NCBI RefSeq assembly: GCF_015999545.1
Contig: NZ_CP065546.1
Span: 434,001 to 498,000, forward strand
Direction: 5' to 3'
From: Lysinibacillus sp. JNUCC-52
GTDB lineage: Bacteria; Bacillota; Bacilli; Bacillales_A; Planococcaceae
DNA length: 64,000 nt
Shown: piece by piece, positions 23,353 through 32,825 of the stretch
Numbering within the stretch: position 1 is the stretch's first letter
Layout: each line of letters begins with the position of its first letter
Made by a program: the position numbers and the translations under genes
The notes under the pieces: model-generated
Told to the model about the DNA's origin: nothing
Database searches by the model: none
The model's input: only the letters and a program-made list of their open reading frames with translations

Positions 23353-23458
23353 CTTATCTCTCAAAGGAAACATCCTTTGGTGGAATTAGCACCTTTCTAA
23401 CATTGTTAGAGGTTGCTGAAGCGTCATAGGGCCAAATCCCTCAGCTTCTCTTGATAAG
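23353..23458 (-). promoter_or_regulatory. SAM-I riboswitch (S-box)
   Basis: The minus strand has the S-box blocks: CTTATCAAGAGAAGCTGAGG, GGCCCTATGACGCTTCAGCAACC split by GGGATTT, GAAAGGTGCTAATTCC and the closing GAGAGATAAG. It lies upstream of metAA, so high S-adenosylmethionine should switch the gene off. Confidence 0.95.
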
Positions 23459-23462
23459 ATTA

Positions 23463-23780
23463 TTTAATTAAAAAGAATTGTATCATGAACAATTAAGAAT
23501 TTCAATAATACATAGAATATTTAGTATTTAAATGAATGGAAGTTTATTTTTTGATGAACACTATCATTAAAGTATCTATTTCTTTTGTGAGTTACGTATC
23601 TACTGGTTAAATATCATTTTTTTCATCAATTAGCCTTCGTAAATGACAAACCAATGACAATTGTAACCCGATAAACATTCATGCATTGTAAATTGATTTT
23701 TGTAGAAGAAAACGTAATGGTAATCATGGAGGTATTATGTTAACATATACCTTTAGTAACAGAGAGGAACGTGAAATATT
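23463..23780. other. Divergent intergenic region
   Basis: About 320 bp between the metAA leader and the GIY-YIG gene. It should hold both promoters. I see no further gene. Confidence 0.5.
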
Positions 23781-24152
23781 TTGATTAAAATTGAACTCCC
23801 AAAACCAGACTTAGTAATTCGTCAACGTGAGCAAGTATTAAAACCAGGTGATGTAGAAATCACACCATTCCATGGTTTTATTGATTTCCATAAAATCACT
23901 CGCGAAAAAGGTGGCATATTCTTATTCTACAACGAAAAAAATGAGCTATTATTTGTAGGAAAAGCGCGCAAAATTCGTCAACGCATTAAAAAGCATTTTG
24001 AAGATAACGTATCACCAATGAAAAAATATCGTGATGAAATTTTCAAAATTGAAGTGTATGAAATTGATGATCCAATGGAACGTGAAATTTACGAAACATA
24101 TGCTATTAACACTTTCCGTGCAAAATATAATCTTGAAAAAGTATTTTATTAA
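23781..24152 (+). CDS. GIY-YIG domain protein
   Basis: A 123-residue protein with a compact GIY-YIG-type fold: GGIFLFYNEKNELLFVGKARKIRQRI (residues about 44-69) and a later Glu in DDPMEREIYETYAINTF. This resembles the UvrC N-terminal nuclease domain, but the usual first GIY is degenerate (GIFLFY). Probably a nucleic-acid enzyme of unknown role. It starts at TTG with only a weak ribosome site; the frame has no better start. Confidence 0.8.
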   Translation: MIKIELPKPDLVIRQREQVLKPGDVEITPFHGFIDFHKITREKGGIFLFYNEKNELLFVGKARKIRQRIKKHFEDNVSPMKKYRDEIFKIEVYEIDDPMEREIYETYAINTFRAKYNLEKVFY

Positions 24153-24160
24153 GATAAACG

Positions 24161-24195
24161 CCGTTAGCAACCACTTGCTAACGGTTTTCTTTTTT
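24161..24195 (+). terminator. Terminator after GIY-YIG gene
   Basis: Stem CCGTTAGCAA / TTGCTAACGG followed by TTTTCTTTTTT. Confidence 0.85.
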
Positions 24196-24210
24196 AGCGT
24201 TATTCATATA

Positions 24211-24247
24211 AAAAAACCCACGAGAGAGGTATCTCTCGTGGGTTTTT
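24211..24247 (-). terminator. Terminator of the panF operon (bidirectional shape)
   Basis: Stem CCCACGAGAGA / TCTCTCGTGGG with A-run and T-run flanks, lying six bases after the panF stop on the minus strand. Confidence 0.85.
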
Positions 24248-24252
24248 GGTAT

Positions 24253-25698
24253 TTAGATAAATATTTTTTCATCTTTAAATTTGTCAGCTGTTAGTAAGCT
24301 TACAACAACAAAGATAATAAATGAAGCTACTATCGGGATTGTCACTGTATGCATACCAAAGATTGACGGATAAAAGCGATCAATCACAATGTATAACGTC
24401 ATGCCCGTAATCATGGAAGCAATTGCGCCATATTTGTTGGCCTTTTTCCAATATAATCCTAGGACGACTGACCAAATAAAGACAGCTTCTAGGCCACCAA
24501 ATGCAAATAAATTAAGCCAAACAAGTAAATCTGGTGGATTTAACGCAAATACAACGACCGCTAAACCAATTACGGTAGTGACAATAAAGCTTGCCCGCTT
24601 AATCTCCCCGTCGTTGGCAGTTGGCTTCACATAGTTTAAATAAATATCTTTCACAACGGTTGAACTAACTAACATCAGTAGTGCATTAACCGTAGACATC
24701 GTGGCTGCCATCGGTGCTGCTAAAACAATACCCGCTAAATATGGCGGTAAAACTTTTAACGTTAATAATGGCATCACTTTATCGCCAATCTCAATACCTG
24801 GCATTACTGGACGCGCTAGCACACCAATTAGATGCATGCCAAACATAATTGTCCCGATGGCGATCGTACCAATAATAATCGCTAAATGCATACTTTTTGA
24901 ATCTTTATAGCTCATAGCACGTACTGCAATTTGAGGTAGACCCACTACGCCAATTCCTATTAAAATCCAAAATGTAGAAACATATAACGGCGTTAGTTCA
25001 CCTTCTGCACCAAATGGAGACACTAACTTTGGATTTTCTGCCACAAGGGATGTCATAATTTGATCTATTCCCCCGCCTGCAATGATTGTCCCAATTAGTA
25101 AAATAACCGTACCAATTACCATTATCGAACCTTGTACTGTATCTGTTAAAGCGACCGCACGGAAGCCCCCAATAATGACATAAATTAATACCGATGCAGC
25201 AAAAATAAAGAGTGCCGCTGTATAATTTAAACCCGTTAAAGATTCAATTAAGCGTGCTCCACCAACCCACTGTGCCATCATTGCAGAAAATAAAAAGACA
25301 ATAATACTAATTGCAGATAAAATTACAATGACATGGCTTTTATAGCGTTCCCGTAAAAAATCAATTAATGTTATTGCCTGATAACGGCGAGCAATAATTG
25401 CAAATTTCTTTCCTAATATCATTAATACAAAATAACCAGCTGGTAGTTGTGCCATCGCTAGGAGTACCCATCCAAGTCCTTTATTATAAGCGACCCCTGG
25501 TCCACCAATAAAGCTGCTTGCGCTTCCGTACGTGGCAATCATAGTCATTGCTAGGATAAAGCCACCCATTTCACGACCACCAAGAAAATATTCCTGTAAA
25601 AACGAGTTCGATGAACGGACATGTTTATTGGCCCATATACCAATACCAAAAATAATAATTAAAAAGATGAAGAGTGGAAAAATAACTTGCCAGTGCAC
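24253..25698 (-). CDS. panF: Sodium/pantothenate symporter
   Basis: A 481-residue SSS-family protein (about 13 helices) with the motif FFLGGREMGGFILAMTMIATYGSASSFIGGPG near the N-terminus (residues about 36-68, EYFLGGREMGG) typical of PanF. It imports pantothenate for coenzyme A synthesis. The upstream gene encodes the YhdT-like partner, an arrangement conserved for panF. Confidence 0.9.
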   Translation of the reverse strand: MHWQVIFPLFIFLIIIFGIGIWANKHVRSSNSFLQEYFLGGREMGGFILAMTMIATYGSASSFIGGPGVAYNKGLGWVLLAMAQLPAGYFVLMILGKKFAIIARRYQAITLIDFLRERYKSHVIVILSAISIIVFLFSAMMAQWVGGARLIESLTGLNYTAALFIFAASVLIYVIIGGFRAVALTDTVQGSIMVIGTVILLIGTIIAGGGIDQIMTSLVAENPKLVSPFGAEGELTPLYVSTFWILIGIGVVGLPQIAVRAMSYKDSKSMHLAIIIGTIAIGTIMFGMHLIGVLARPVMPGIEIGDKVMPLLTLKVLPPYLAGIVLAAPMAATMSTVNALLMLVSSTVVKDIYLNYVKPTANDGEIKRASFIVTTVIGLAVVVFALNPPDLLVWLNLFAFGGLEAVFIWSVVLGLYWKKANKYGAIASMITGMTLYIVIDRFYPSIFGMHTVTIPIVASFIIFVVVSLLTADKFKDEKIFI

Positions 25699-25961
25699 TA
25701 TTTATCCACCTCCCCATCTTCAAAAGGTACTTCTTTGAAAAAGAATTTTAAGACGAGCCAGATTAACACAATCATAAAAGCTGTTCCAGCGATACAACTA
25801 TAGAAAAACCATGCTGGGAAACCCCAAACATATGTATATTTTGTTGGATCCCCCGAGCCTAGGCCATATGCAAAGCCGTACCAAATAGCAAAGTTGACAA
25901 GTACAAGTCCTATGCCGATGAGCGCCTCACGATGTGCAATTTTAAAGCGTTGATCTTTCAA
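25698..25961 (-). CDS. yhdT: YhdT family (DUF997) membrane protein
   Basis: An 87-residue protein with two membrane helices and the pattern AHREALIGIGLVLVNFAIWY and PTKYTYVWGFPAWFF, typical of YhdT. It overlaps the panF start by one base. Probably an accessory subunit of PanF; its biochemical role is not established. Confidence 0.87.
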   Translation of the reverse strand: MKDQRFKIAHREALIGIGLVLVNFAIWYGFAYGLGSGDPTKYTYVWGFPAWFFYSCIAGTAFMIVLIWLVLKFFFKEVPFEDGEVDK

Positions 25962-26090
25962 TATAGAATCCCCCTAACCTACTCTATTTTACTGGTATGT
26001 AGGTATTATGGGAAGCATTGTGAACGATTTCGGTGGTTTTATCGGCGATTTTACACATCCTATCGGCGATACCTCATATTTCATCCATCT

Positions 26091-27557
26091 TTAAGAGCTT
26101 TTCAATTGCATGTGAAGTGCCTTTTTGTCGATTTTCCCGACGATTGTTTTTGGTAACTCATCGATAATAATAATTTTTTTCGGAATTTTATAGTGTCCTA
26201 ACTCATTTCGACAAAGAGCCTTCACTTCAGCGATTAGCGTATCAGATTGCTGTTGGCAAACAACAAATGCCGTTACAATTTCACCCCAATAATTGTCTGG
26301 CACACCGATGACAGCTGCTTCTTTTACAAGCGGATGACGTAATAAACATTGCTCCACCTCTTGTGGGTAAATATTTTCACCGCCACTAATAATCATTTCT
26401 TTCCGACGACCGACAATATAAAAATAACCATCCTCATCCATTGTGGCTAAATCACCTGTTTTTAACCAGCCATCACAAATGGTATTGTCCGTTTCCTGCT
26501 GATTATTCCAATAAAATCTAAACATATGCCTACCTCTGACAAAGAGCTCACCTACTTCATGTGCAGTGCAATTCTTCCCATCTTTATTAATAATTTTTGC
26601 CTCAATAAATTGCATGCTTTTACCTACTGCCCCTTTTTTCGCATAGGCTTCTTCGCGTGAGATATAAAAATTATTTGGTCCAGCCTCTGTTAGTCCATAG
26701 CCTTCTTTAAAATATAGTCCCTTTTTAAAAAAAGCATCGTATATAGGGAGTGGACACGGTGCCCCGCCAGATAAGAACACTTTTACAGATGGAAAACTAC
26801 TTTTCTGAAAATAATCTGTTGTAATCATCGCCTGATACATTGTTGGCACAAATAAAGAAATGGTTGTTTTATAGTGATTAATTGCTCTAAGTGCTGTTTC
26901 CGCTTCGAACTTATCTCCAATAACAACCGTTCCTCCTGCCATCAGCAACGGGATAGATAGCGCATTTAGCCCACCTGTATGGAACATCGGCATATAGTTT
27001 AACGTACAGTCTTCTTCACTTAACCCCCAACTAATAATTGTATTAATTGCATTCCAATTAACAGAATTAAAGGATAGAACTACTCCCTTTGCTTTACCAG
27101 TAGTGCCTCCAGTATAAATCATTAGCCATGGATCATTTACATCCATTTCTATCTTGCTAGGAACAGACGCTGATTGCGGTACTTGTTGGATGGGATACAT
27201 ATTTTTTAGTTGGATAGGACAACGAACATCCTGATCATAAAGAAGCATGGAAGGTGTAGCATCCGCAACGATTTCGCTAAGTTCATTCGTATTGAGGCGC
27301 CAATTTAAAGGGACATAGATGAGTCCCCGTAAACCACAAGCAAATAATATGGCAAATAGCTGTATGTTATTTCTAGCAAAAATCGCTACACGACTACCTG
27401 TCTGTAATCCTTGCTTTTCAAAAAAACTGCTCCATTTTGCAATTTCATATGTTAACTGCTGATATGTCCATTGTTCCTTTGTTTCAAGGTTTACTAATGC
27501 TAAACGATGCGGTGTTAAAGATGCACGGTTTAAAATCCAAGCTTGCTCTGCAAACAT
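26091..27557 (-). CDS. Acyl-CoA synthetase (AMP-forming), class I
   Basis: A 488-residue ANL-superfamily ligase: P-loop-like YTGGTTGKAKG, GYGLTEAGP, hinge GDLATMDEDGYFYIVGRRKEMI and catalytic Lys in PKTIVGKIDKKAL. It activates a carboxylic acid to its CoA thioester. As last gene of the 26-34 kb locus it probably activates the acid released by the hydrolase or imported by the Liv-type transporter. The exact substrate is not readable from sequence. Confidence 0.88.
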   Translation of the reverse strand: MFAEQAWILNRASLTPHRLALVNLETKEQWTYQQLTYEIAKWSSFFEKQGLQTGSRVAIFARNNIQLFAILFACGLRGLIYVPLNWRLNTNELSEIVADATPSMLLYDQDVRCPIQLKNMYPIQQVPQSASVPSKIEMDVNDPWLMIYTGGTTGKAKGVVLSFNSVNWNAINTIISWGLSEEDCTLNYMPMFHTGGLNALSIPLLMAGGTVVIGDKFEAETALRAINHYKTTISLFVPTMYQAMITTDYFQKSSFPSVKVFLSGGAPCPLPIYDAFFKKGLYFKEGYGLTEAGPNNFYISREEAYAKKGAVGKSMQFIEAKIINKDGKNCTAHEVGELFVRGRHMFRFYWNNQQETDNTICDGWLKTGDLATMDEDGYFYIVGRRKEMIISGGENIYPQEVEQCLLRHPLVKEAAVIGVPDNYWGEIVTAFVVCQQQSDTLIAEVKALCRNELGHYKIPKKIIIIDELPKTIVGKIDKKALHMQLKSS

Positions 27558-27573
27558 CTTAACGCCTCCTTTA

Positions 27574-28305
27574 TTACATCATAATAGCGCCATCCACATG
27601 GAGCGTATGGCCATGGACATAGGAAGCCTCTTCAGATGCTAAAAACAAATAAGCATTCGCGATATCTCTCGGTGTTCCTAATCTTTGTAGTGGCACAATC
27701 GACCGCATTTTTTCAAGCACTGTTTCAGGCATCTTTTTAACCATATCTGTCTCCGTAAAGCCTGGTGCGACAGCATTTACGTTAATCCCTTTACGCCCAA
27801 GCTCTTTTGCCCAAGTTTTTGTCATCCCTACAATCGCAGCCTTTGTTGCCGCATAATTTGTTTGACCTACATTTCCATATACTCCGCTTACAGAGGAAGT
27901 ATTAATAATTTTGCCATATCCAGCAGCAATCATATGGGGACTAACTTCTTGCGTGCAGTGGAAGACACCCGACAAATTTACATCAAGTACTTGCTGAAAT
28001 TGATCTTCTGTCATTTTTGTCAACATTGCATCCCGTGTTATACCTGCGTTATTGACTAAAATGTCAATACGACCAGCGTGCACAATTACCGTTTCCACAA
28101 GTTTTTTCACACTGTCTCGATTAGCGACATCAACCTGTACAAACGTGGCATTTTCACCTAGTTGATTGGCTGCAGTATTCCCTGCATTATCATCAAAATC
28201 AGCAATAAAAACAATAGCTCCTTCTTCAATAAACCGTTCTGCAGCGGCATATCCGATGCCATTAGCAGCACCCGTAATGATTGCTACTTTATTGTGTAAG
28301 CGCAT
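27574..28305 (-). CDS. SDR oxidoreductase, FabG-like
   Basis: A classical short-chain dehydrogenase of about 243 residues: cofactor motif TGAANGIG, NNAGIT, and the catalytic set Ser (NTSSVSG), Tyr and Lys (YAATKAA), with Asn in the preceding helix. It resembles 3-oxoacyl-ACP/CoA reductases. The frame runs further upstream, but a GGAGGG lies before the ATG at 28305, where homology begins; this overlaps the preceding hydrolase gene by 17 bp, so the genes are coupled. Confidence 0.88.
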   Translation of the reverse strand: MRLHNKVAIITGAANGIGYAAAERFIEEGAIVFIADFDDNAGNTAANQLGENATFVQVDVANRDSVKKLVETVIVHAGRIDILVNNAGITRDAMLTKMTEDQFQQVLDVNLSGVFHCTQEVSPHMIAAGYGKIINTSSVSGVYGNVGQTNYAATKAAIVGMTKTWAKELGRKGINVNAVAPGFTETDMVKKMPETVLEKMRSIVPLQRLGTPRDIANAYLFLASEEASYVHGHTLHVDGAIMM

Positions 28306-29200
28306 TATGTTTCCCTCCAGTTTGTAAAAATGTTTCAATTTCAAATGTAAGTTGCTGCAAATCATCAATTAGCGGAGAATGACCACAATTTTTCAAGCGA
28401 ACAAATTGTGCATGTTTAGGTAAATCGAGCATTGTTTCATCATTCATTTGCTCTGTTATAACTAAATCTCGTTCTCCTCTTAACACTAAAATAGGAATGT
28501 TAATTTGTTGTACTTCATTCGTTCCTTTTGCTACTTCATTATCGATAGCACTCACATTAAATATATTTAATGAGTGGTATACTTCAGCTAAATTTCTTTG
28601 CGTCAACATGTCTTCTATATATTCATCATAGTGATCTGCTTCTGGCTTGTTCTCTGTATAAATCAATGCATCCCAAATTGTTTTTAAGCCTTGCGCATTT
28701 TTGCTATCATAGAAACCTTGTACTGTCTTAGTTTTAGATGTATCTACGAGCACTTCTTCATACGTGGCGGCCCTTTTGAATGAAGCATGATTTCCCGTTC
28801 CTAAATCACTGTAAAATGGATAGCCTCTAGTCGAAGCGGAAGCTAGTAAAATCAGCCGTTGACAATAACCAGGATAGTTCGCGACAAACTGCATACATAC
28901 TGCGCCACCTGTAGACCAACCAATCATATCAAAGTGCTTTAAGGAAATCGCATCAACAAATAGCTTAATATCATCACTAAAATCTTTAATGGCAGTGATT
29001 GATTGATGATAAGATGAACCTCCAAAACCGCGTAAATCTAGGGCGTAAATCGTGTATTTTGCATCTAAATTTTCCAACAGCATATCCCAATGCTTAGAGG
29101 AGGTCATATTGCCATGAATCAATAATAAAATACGGTTACCCCCGTCGCGTTTACGATAAGCTATTGTTTCCCCATTTAATAGTTGAACTGTTTGTAACAT
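28289..29200 (-). CDS. Alpha/beta hydrolase
   Basis: A 303-residue hydrolase: oxyanion HGNMTSS, nucleophile elbow GWSTGG (Ser), acid region LRGERDLVI and catalytic His in NCGHSPLIDD. This is the esterase / C-C hydrolase / lactonase type. It sits between the KAS III-like gene (12 bp upstream) and the SDR gene, suggesting it acts on a shared metabolite. Confidence 0.87.
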   Translation of the reverse strand: MLQTVQLLNGETIAYRKRDGGNRILLLIHGNMTSSKHWDMLLENLDAKYTIYALDLRGFGGSSYHQSITAIKDFSDDIKLFVDAISLKHFDMIGWSTGGAVCMQFVANYPGYCQRLILLASASTRGYPFYSDLGTGNHASFKRAATYEEVLVDTSKTKTVQGFYDSKNAQGLKTIWDALIYTENKPEADHYDEYIEDMLTQRNLAEVYHSLNIFNVSAIDNEVAKGTNEVQQINIPILVLRGERDLVITEQMNDETMLDLPKHAQFVRLKNCGHSPLIDDLQQLTFEIETFLQTGGKHNALTQ

Positions 29201-29212
29201 TGCGCATCCTCC

Positions 29213-30217
29213 CTATCCCCAACGAATTGTTATTGCTCCCCAGACATAGCCTATACCAGCGCTAACAAGTGTTACAATGTCTCCATCTTCTATACGTTTT
29301 TCTTCTAATGCTAGCTGTAAAGATAAAATTTGATCGATTTGTCCAATGTGACCGTAGTTTTCTAAATAGATGGATTGTTCCTCTTGTAAGCCAAGTTCTG
29401 ACAATATATACATGTGTGCAGACTTCTTCATATGAAGCATTGCTAGGTAGCGAATATTTTCTTCTCCTAATCCACTTTTCGCTAAAGATGATCGAATGAC
29501 CTTTAAAAAATTATTTAATGATTTTTGTTCTAGTCTTTCCTTCATACCAACTGGATCTAATACGTCTAATTGATATAGGTTGTTTGCTAAATGCTCAGCA
29601 GTAATTGGCTTTTTTGTTCCACCAACAGGGACTACCACATCCTCTGAAAAAGAACCATCCGTTATAATATCTGCCTCTAACAGATGGTTTCTGTCATAAT
29701 TCTTTTGTAAAACAATCGCACCACCACCCGCTCCCAAATTATACATAAAGCGTGTTCTTGGATTGCTGTAGTCTATAAAATCAACATTACGATAGCCCCC
29801 TGCTAGCAACACAGTCTGAATGGCGTCATCCGATTCCATTAAGCTTTTTGCTATTTTAAGTGCCATAATCGTCGTACCACATCGTAATTGCACGTCAAAT
29901 GCCCAAGCATTGACTGCGCCAAGTTCCTCTTGCATTTTGATGGATGCTGTCCATAGCGGATATTCTTTATGTTCCTCCCCTATATAAATCACAACATCAA
30001 TTGTTTTCGGCTCAATACCAGCCTTTTGGATGGCTTCCTGAGCAGCCCATATACCCATTTGCACAGTATGATCCTGTTCAGCAGGAATTGGCTTTTCCTG
30101 AATGCCCAACTTGTGGCGGATAATGTGCTCGGGAATTGACGATAGTTTGGCTATTTCATTTGCTGTCATTTTCGTTTGTGGGATATAGATACCTGTACTG
30201 ACAATGCCTACAGTCAT
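29213..30217 (-). CDS. KAS III (FabH-like) condensing enzyme with altered active site
   Basis: A 334-residue thiolase-fold enzyme related to 3-oxoacyl-ACP synthase III. The nucleophile Cys lies in QLRCGTTIMAL (near residue 113) and a His in LHMKKSAH. In FabH a conserved Asn sits in a GNTS motif; here the equivalent stretch reads NYGHIGQID, so the Asn seems replaced by His. It therefore may not be a fatty-acid initiation enzyme but an acyltransferase or thiolase-like catabolic enzyme. Start overlaps livM stop by four bases. Confidence 0.82.
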   Translation of the reverse strand: MTVGIVSTGIYIPQTKMTANEIAKLSSIPEHIIRHKLGIQEKPIPAEQDHTVQMGIWAAQEAIQKAGIEPKTIDVVIYIGEEHKEYPLWTASIKMQEELGAVNAWAFDVQLRCGTTIMALKIAKSLMESDDAIQTVLLAGGYRNVDFIDYSNPRTRFMYNLGAGGGAIVLQKNYDRNHLLEADIITDGSFSEDVVVPVGGTKKPITAEHLANNLYQLDVLDPVGMKERLEQKSLNNFLKVIRSSLAKSGLGEENIRYLAMLHMKKSAHMYILSELGLQEEQSIYLENYGHIGQIDQILSLQLALEEKRIEDGDIVTLVSAGIGYVWGAITIRWG

Positions 30218-31233
30218 TCAAATCGCTCCTTCTCATGCGATAGTGCCGATGGTGTTTTACGTTTTTCTTTATGTTTTCCTCTCCATTTCCATACAATAAG
30301 CCGAATCGATCCGATAATTCCCTTTGGAAAGAACAATACAGCTAAAATATAGAGAATCCCAAAGAATATTATCCATCGTTCAAATATCGGATAATCCCTC
30401 GCTAACCCCGAAAGTGCATGTTGTGCATACTCAATGACCGCTGCCCCAAGCAGTGGTCCGACTAATGTGCCTACTCCGCCAATAATCGTCATTAACAATG
30501 CATCCAATGTTATGTCCATCGTCATCACACTTGTATTCACAAAGCGGAGAGACAGTGCATAAAGAGACCCCGCTAAACTTGCTACAGTCCCTGCCACAAT
30601 GGATGCGATGACTTTATAATGTAAAGTGTGAAAACCTAATGATTTTGTTCGTTGCTCATTTTCTCGCACTGCAATTAATATACGTCCTGTTGGCGACTGA
30701 ACAAATCGATAAAGTGCAATAAAAATGACAACCAAACATGCTAATACAAAAAAATAAAATGTAATTCGATCTTTAAAAATTTCTGGTGCTCTAAACGTAA
30801 ATCCGTCATTGCCATATGTAATGGAACGCCATTTTTCAGCAACAACTAAAAACAGTCCAGAAAAAGCGAGTGTAAGCATAGCAAAAAAGTGACTTTTTAA
30901 ACGCAATGTTAGCAATCCAACTAGGAAGCTTACAATTCCCGCTAAAAACATTCCGATCACAATCGACAATAAAAAGATGGAAAGCGTCGTATCGACTTGT
31001 TTTAGCATAACGGCTGTTGTATAAGCACCAATTCCAAAGAACATCGCATGCCCAAATGACACGATGCCCGTATAGCCGAGCAAAATATCGTAGCTCATTG
31101 CTAAAATACCAAAGATAAAAATTTGAGTTAATAAAATAATGAGCGTCCTCGAGTCATTAACGAAAGGAAGAAGAACGAGAATAGCTAGCATCAACACAAA
31201 ACTTAGGTGTTTCCACGTCAGTTTCTTCATCAT
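30214..31233 (-). CDS. livM: Branched-chain amino acid-type ABC permease LivM
   Basis: A 339-residue permease with about nine helices and the family block GYTGIVSFGHAMFFGIGAYT, plus the coupling loop ENEQRTKSLGFHTLHYK. It pairs with LivH. The C-terminus is a Lys/Arg-rich tail. Liv-type importers also carry aromatic and other organic acids, which fits the catabolic genes that follow. Confidence 0.9.
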   Translation of the reverse strand: MMKKLTWKHLSFVLMLAILVLLPFVNDSRTLIILLTQIFIFGILAMSYDILLGYTGIVSFGHAMFFGIGAYTTAVMLKQVDTTLSIFLLSIVIGMFLAGIVSFLVGLLTLRLKSHFFAMLTLAFSGLFLVVAEKWRSITYGNDGFTFRAPEIFKDRITFYFFVLACLVVIFIALYRFVQSPTGRILIAVRENEQRTKSLGFHTLHYKVIASIVAGTVASLAGSLYALSLRFVNTSVMTMDITLDALLMTIIGGVGTLVGPLLGAAVIEYAQHALSGLARDYPIFERWIIFFGILYILAVLFFPKGIIGSIRLIVWKWRGKHKEKRKTPSALSHEKERFE

Positions 31234-32102
31234 GTCGATCTCTCCTTTCCGATTGTAAATAAGCCTTGAGGTCGGAAAATTAACACGATTGCCATTAAAA
31301 TCATATTGACAGCAAGCGATAACACAGGCACATAATACGCCATAAAGCTACCCGCAAGACCTACTAGAATAGCAGCAAGCAGTGAACCAGAAAAGCTTCC
31401 CATTCCCCCAATGACAACAACGATAAAGCCTAAAATTGCATATTCCATCCCCATCTCTGCATAAATAACACCTGAATAGGGGGCCATTAACATACCACTT
31501 AATGCTGCCAAAGCTGCACCTACCATAAAGACGTATAAAAATACTTGTTTAATATGAATACCAAGCGCCTGGACCATTTCTTTATCCTGTACTCCTGCTC
31601 GTACAATCAATCCGATCTTTGTACGTTTTAGCATGTATTGGAATATGCCGAAAATAACAAAACCAACTAAAATGATAAATAATCGATATTTTATTATGAT
31701 GACGTCACCTATCTCCCAGCTCCCCGCTAAATAGCTAGGCGTTTTCACCGACACACCATTTGGTCCAAAAACGACTTTAATCATCTCTTGTAAAACAAGC
31801 ATTAGTCCTAAAGTTATTAAAATTTGTTGAATATGATTGCCGTATACTGGTGTAATAATAAACTTCTCCGTCAGCAAGCCTAAAATAGCACCTGCGGCGA
31901 TTGCTCCTATAATGCCAATGAAAAAGCTTTCTGTGTACATATACGTAAATATTCCAGCATACGCACCCCACACAAACAATCCACCGTGAGCAAAATTTAA
32001 CACATCCATCAGCCCAAAAATTAACGTCAATCCTGCTGCAAGCAAAAAGATTAACATGCCTGTAGCCAACCCGTTAATGACTAAATTTACGATTAGCTCC
32101 AA
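31230..32102 (-). CDS. livH: Branched-chain amino acid-type ABC permease LivH
   Basis: A 290-residue permease with the family opening NGLATGMLIFLLAAGLTLIFGLMDVLNFAHGG (residues about 10-41), about eight helices. It overlaps livM by four bases. Confidence 0.91.
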   Translation of the reverse strand: MELIVNLVINGLATGMLIFLLAAGLTLIFGLMDVLNFAHGGLFVWGAYAGIFTYMYTESFFIGIIGAIAAGAILGLLTEKFIITPVYGNHIQQILITLGLMLVLQEMIKVVFGPNGVSVKTPSYLAGSWEIGDVIIIKYRLFIILVGFVIFGIFQYMLKRTKIGLIVRAGVQDKEMVQALGIHIKQVFLYVFMVGAALAALSGMLMAPYSGVIYAEMGMEYAILGFIVVVIGGMGSFSGSLLAAILVGLAGSFMAYYVPVLSLAVNMILMAIVLIFRPQGLFTIGKERST

Positions 32103-32117
32103 TGAAACACACCTCCT

Positions 32118-32825
32118 TTATCCGATTCCTAGATACTTACGTTTTAATTCTTCATTGTGGATAAGATCTTTCATGTTTCCTGAATGAACTGTTCGACCAT
32201 CGTCTATTAATGTGTACGTATCACCAATACGACTCGCCATAATAAAGTTTTGCTCCACAAGGACAATAGACGTTTGCTTTTTCATTTCCACGATTGCCTC
32301 CATTACTTTCTCTACAACAATCGGCGCAAGTCCTTTTGACGGCTCATCAATTAAAATTAATTTACTGTCATTAAGAAATGCCCTTGCCATTGACAGCATT
32401 TGTTTTTGACCACCTGAAAGATGACCACCAGCCTTTTTCCAAAATTTCTTTAAATCTGGAAATAGCTCGAGTACATATTGCTGCCGCTCCATTGCTGCAT
32501 TGTCCTCCTTGCGCATCGCCACTTTCATATTTTCCTCTACCGTTAAATCTGCGAAAATCCCTTGATTTTCTGGTACATAGCCAATACCTAATTTAGCCAC
32601 TTTGTAAGTGGGACTTTTTTTTATCGACTTCATGCGAAAATTGACTTCGCCTTTAGAAGCGGGTGTTAACCCCATAATTGTTTTTAAAGTAGTTGTTTTC
32701 CCTGCACCATTTCTCCCTAGTAGGACACTGACCTGTCCTTCAACAGCCTCAAAATTGACACCTTGCAAAATGTGGTATTGACCGATATGTGTATGAACGT
32801 CATTTAATTTCAGTAAGGTGTTCAT
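32118..32825 (-). CDS. livF: Liv-type ABC ATPase LivF
   Basis: A 235-residue ATPase: Walker A GRNGAGKTT, signature HLSGGQKQM, Walker B LILIDEPSKGL and switch His replaced by VEQN, the usual LivF pattern. Overlaps livG by about 26 bp. Confidence 0.9.
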   Translation of the reverse strand: MNTLLKLNDVHTHIGQYHILQGVNFEAVEGQVSVLLGRNGAGKTTTLKTIMGLTPASKGEVNFRMKSIKKSPTYKVAKLGIGYVPENQGIFADLTVEENMKVAMRKEDNAAMERQQYVLELFPDLKKFWKKAGGHLSGGQKQMLSMARAFLNDSKLILIDEPSKGLAPIVVEKVMEAIVEMKKQTSIVLVEQNFIMASRIGDTYTLIDDGRTVHSGNMKDLIHNEELKRKYLGIG

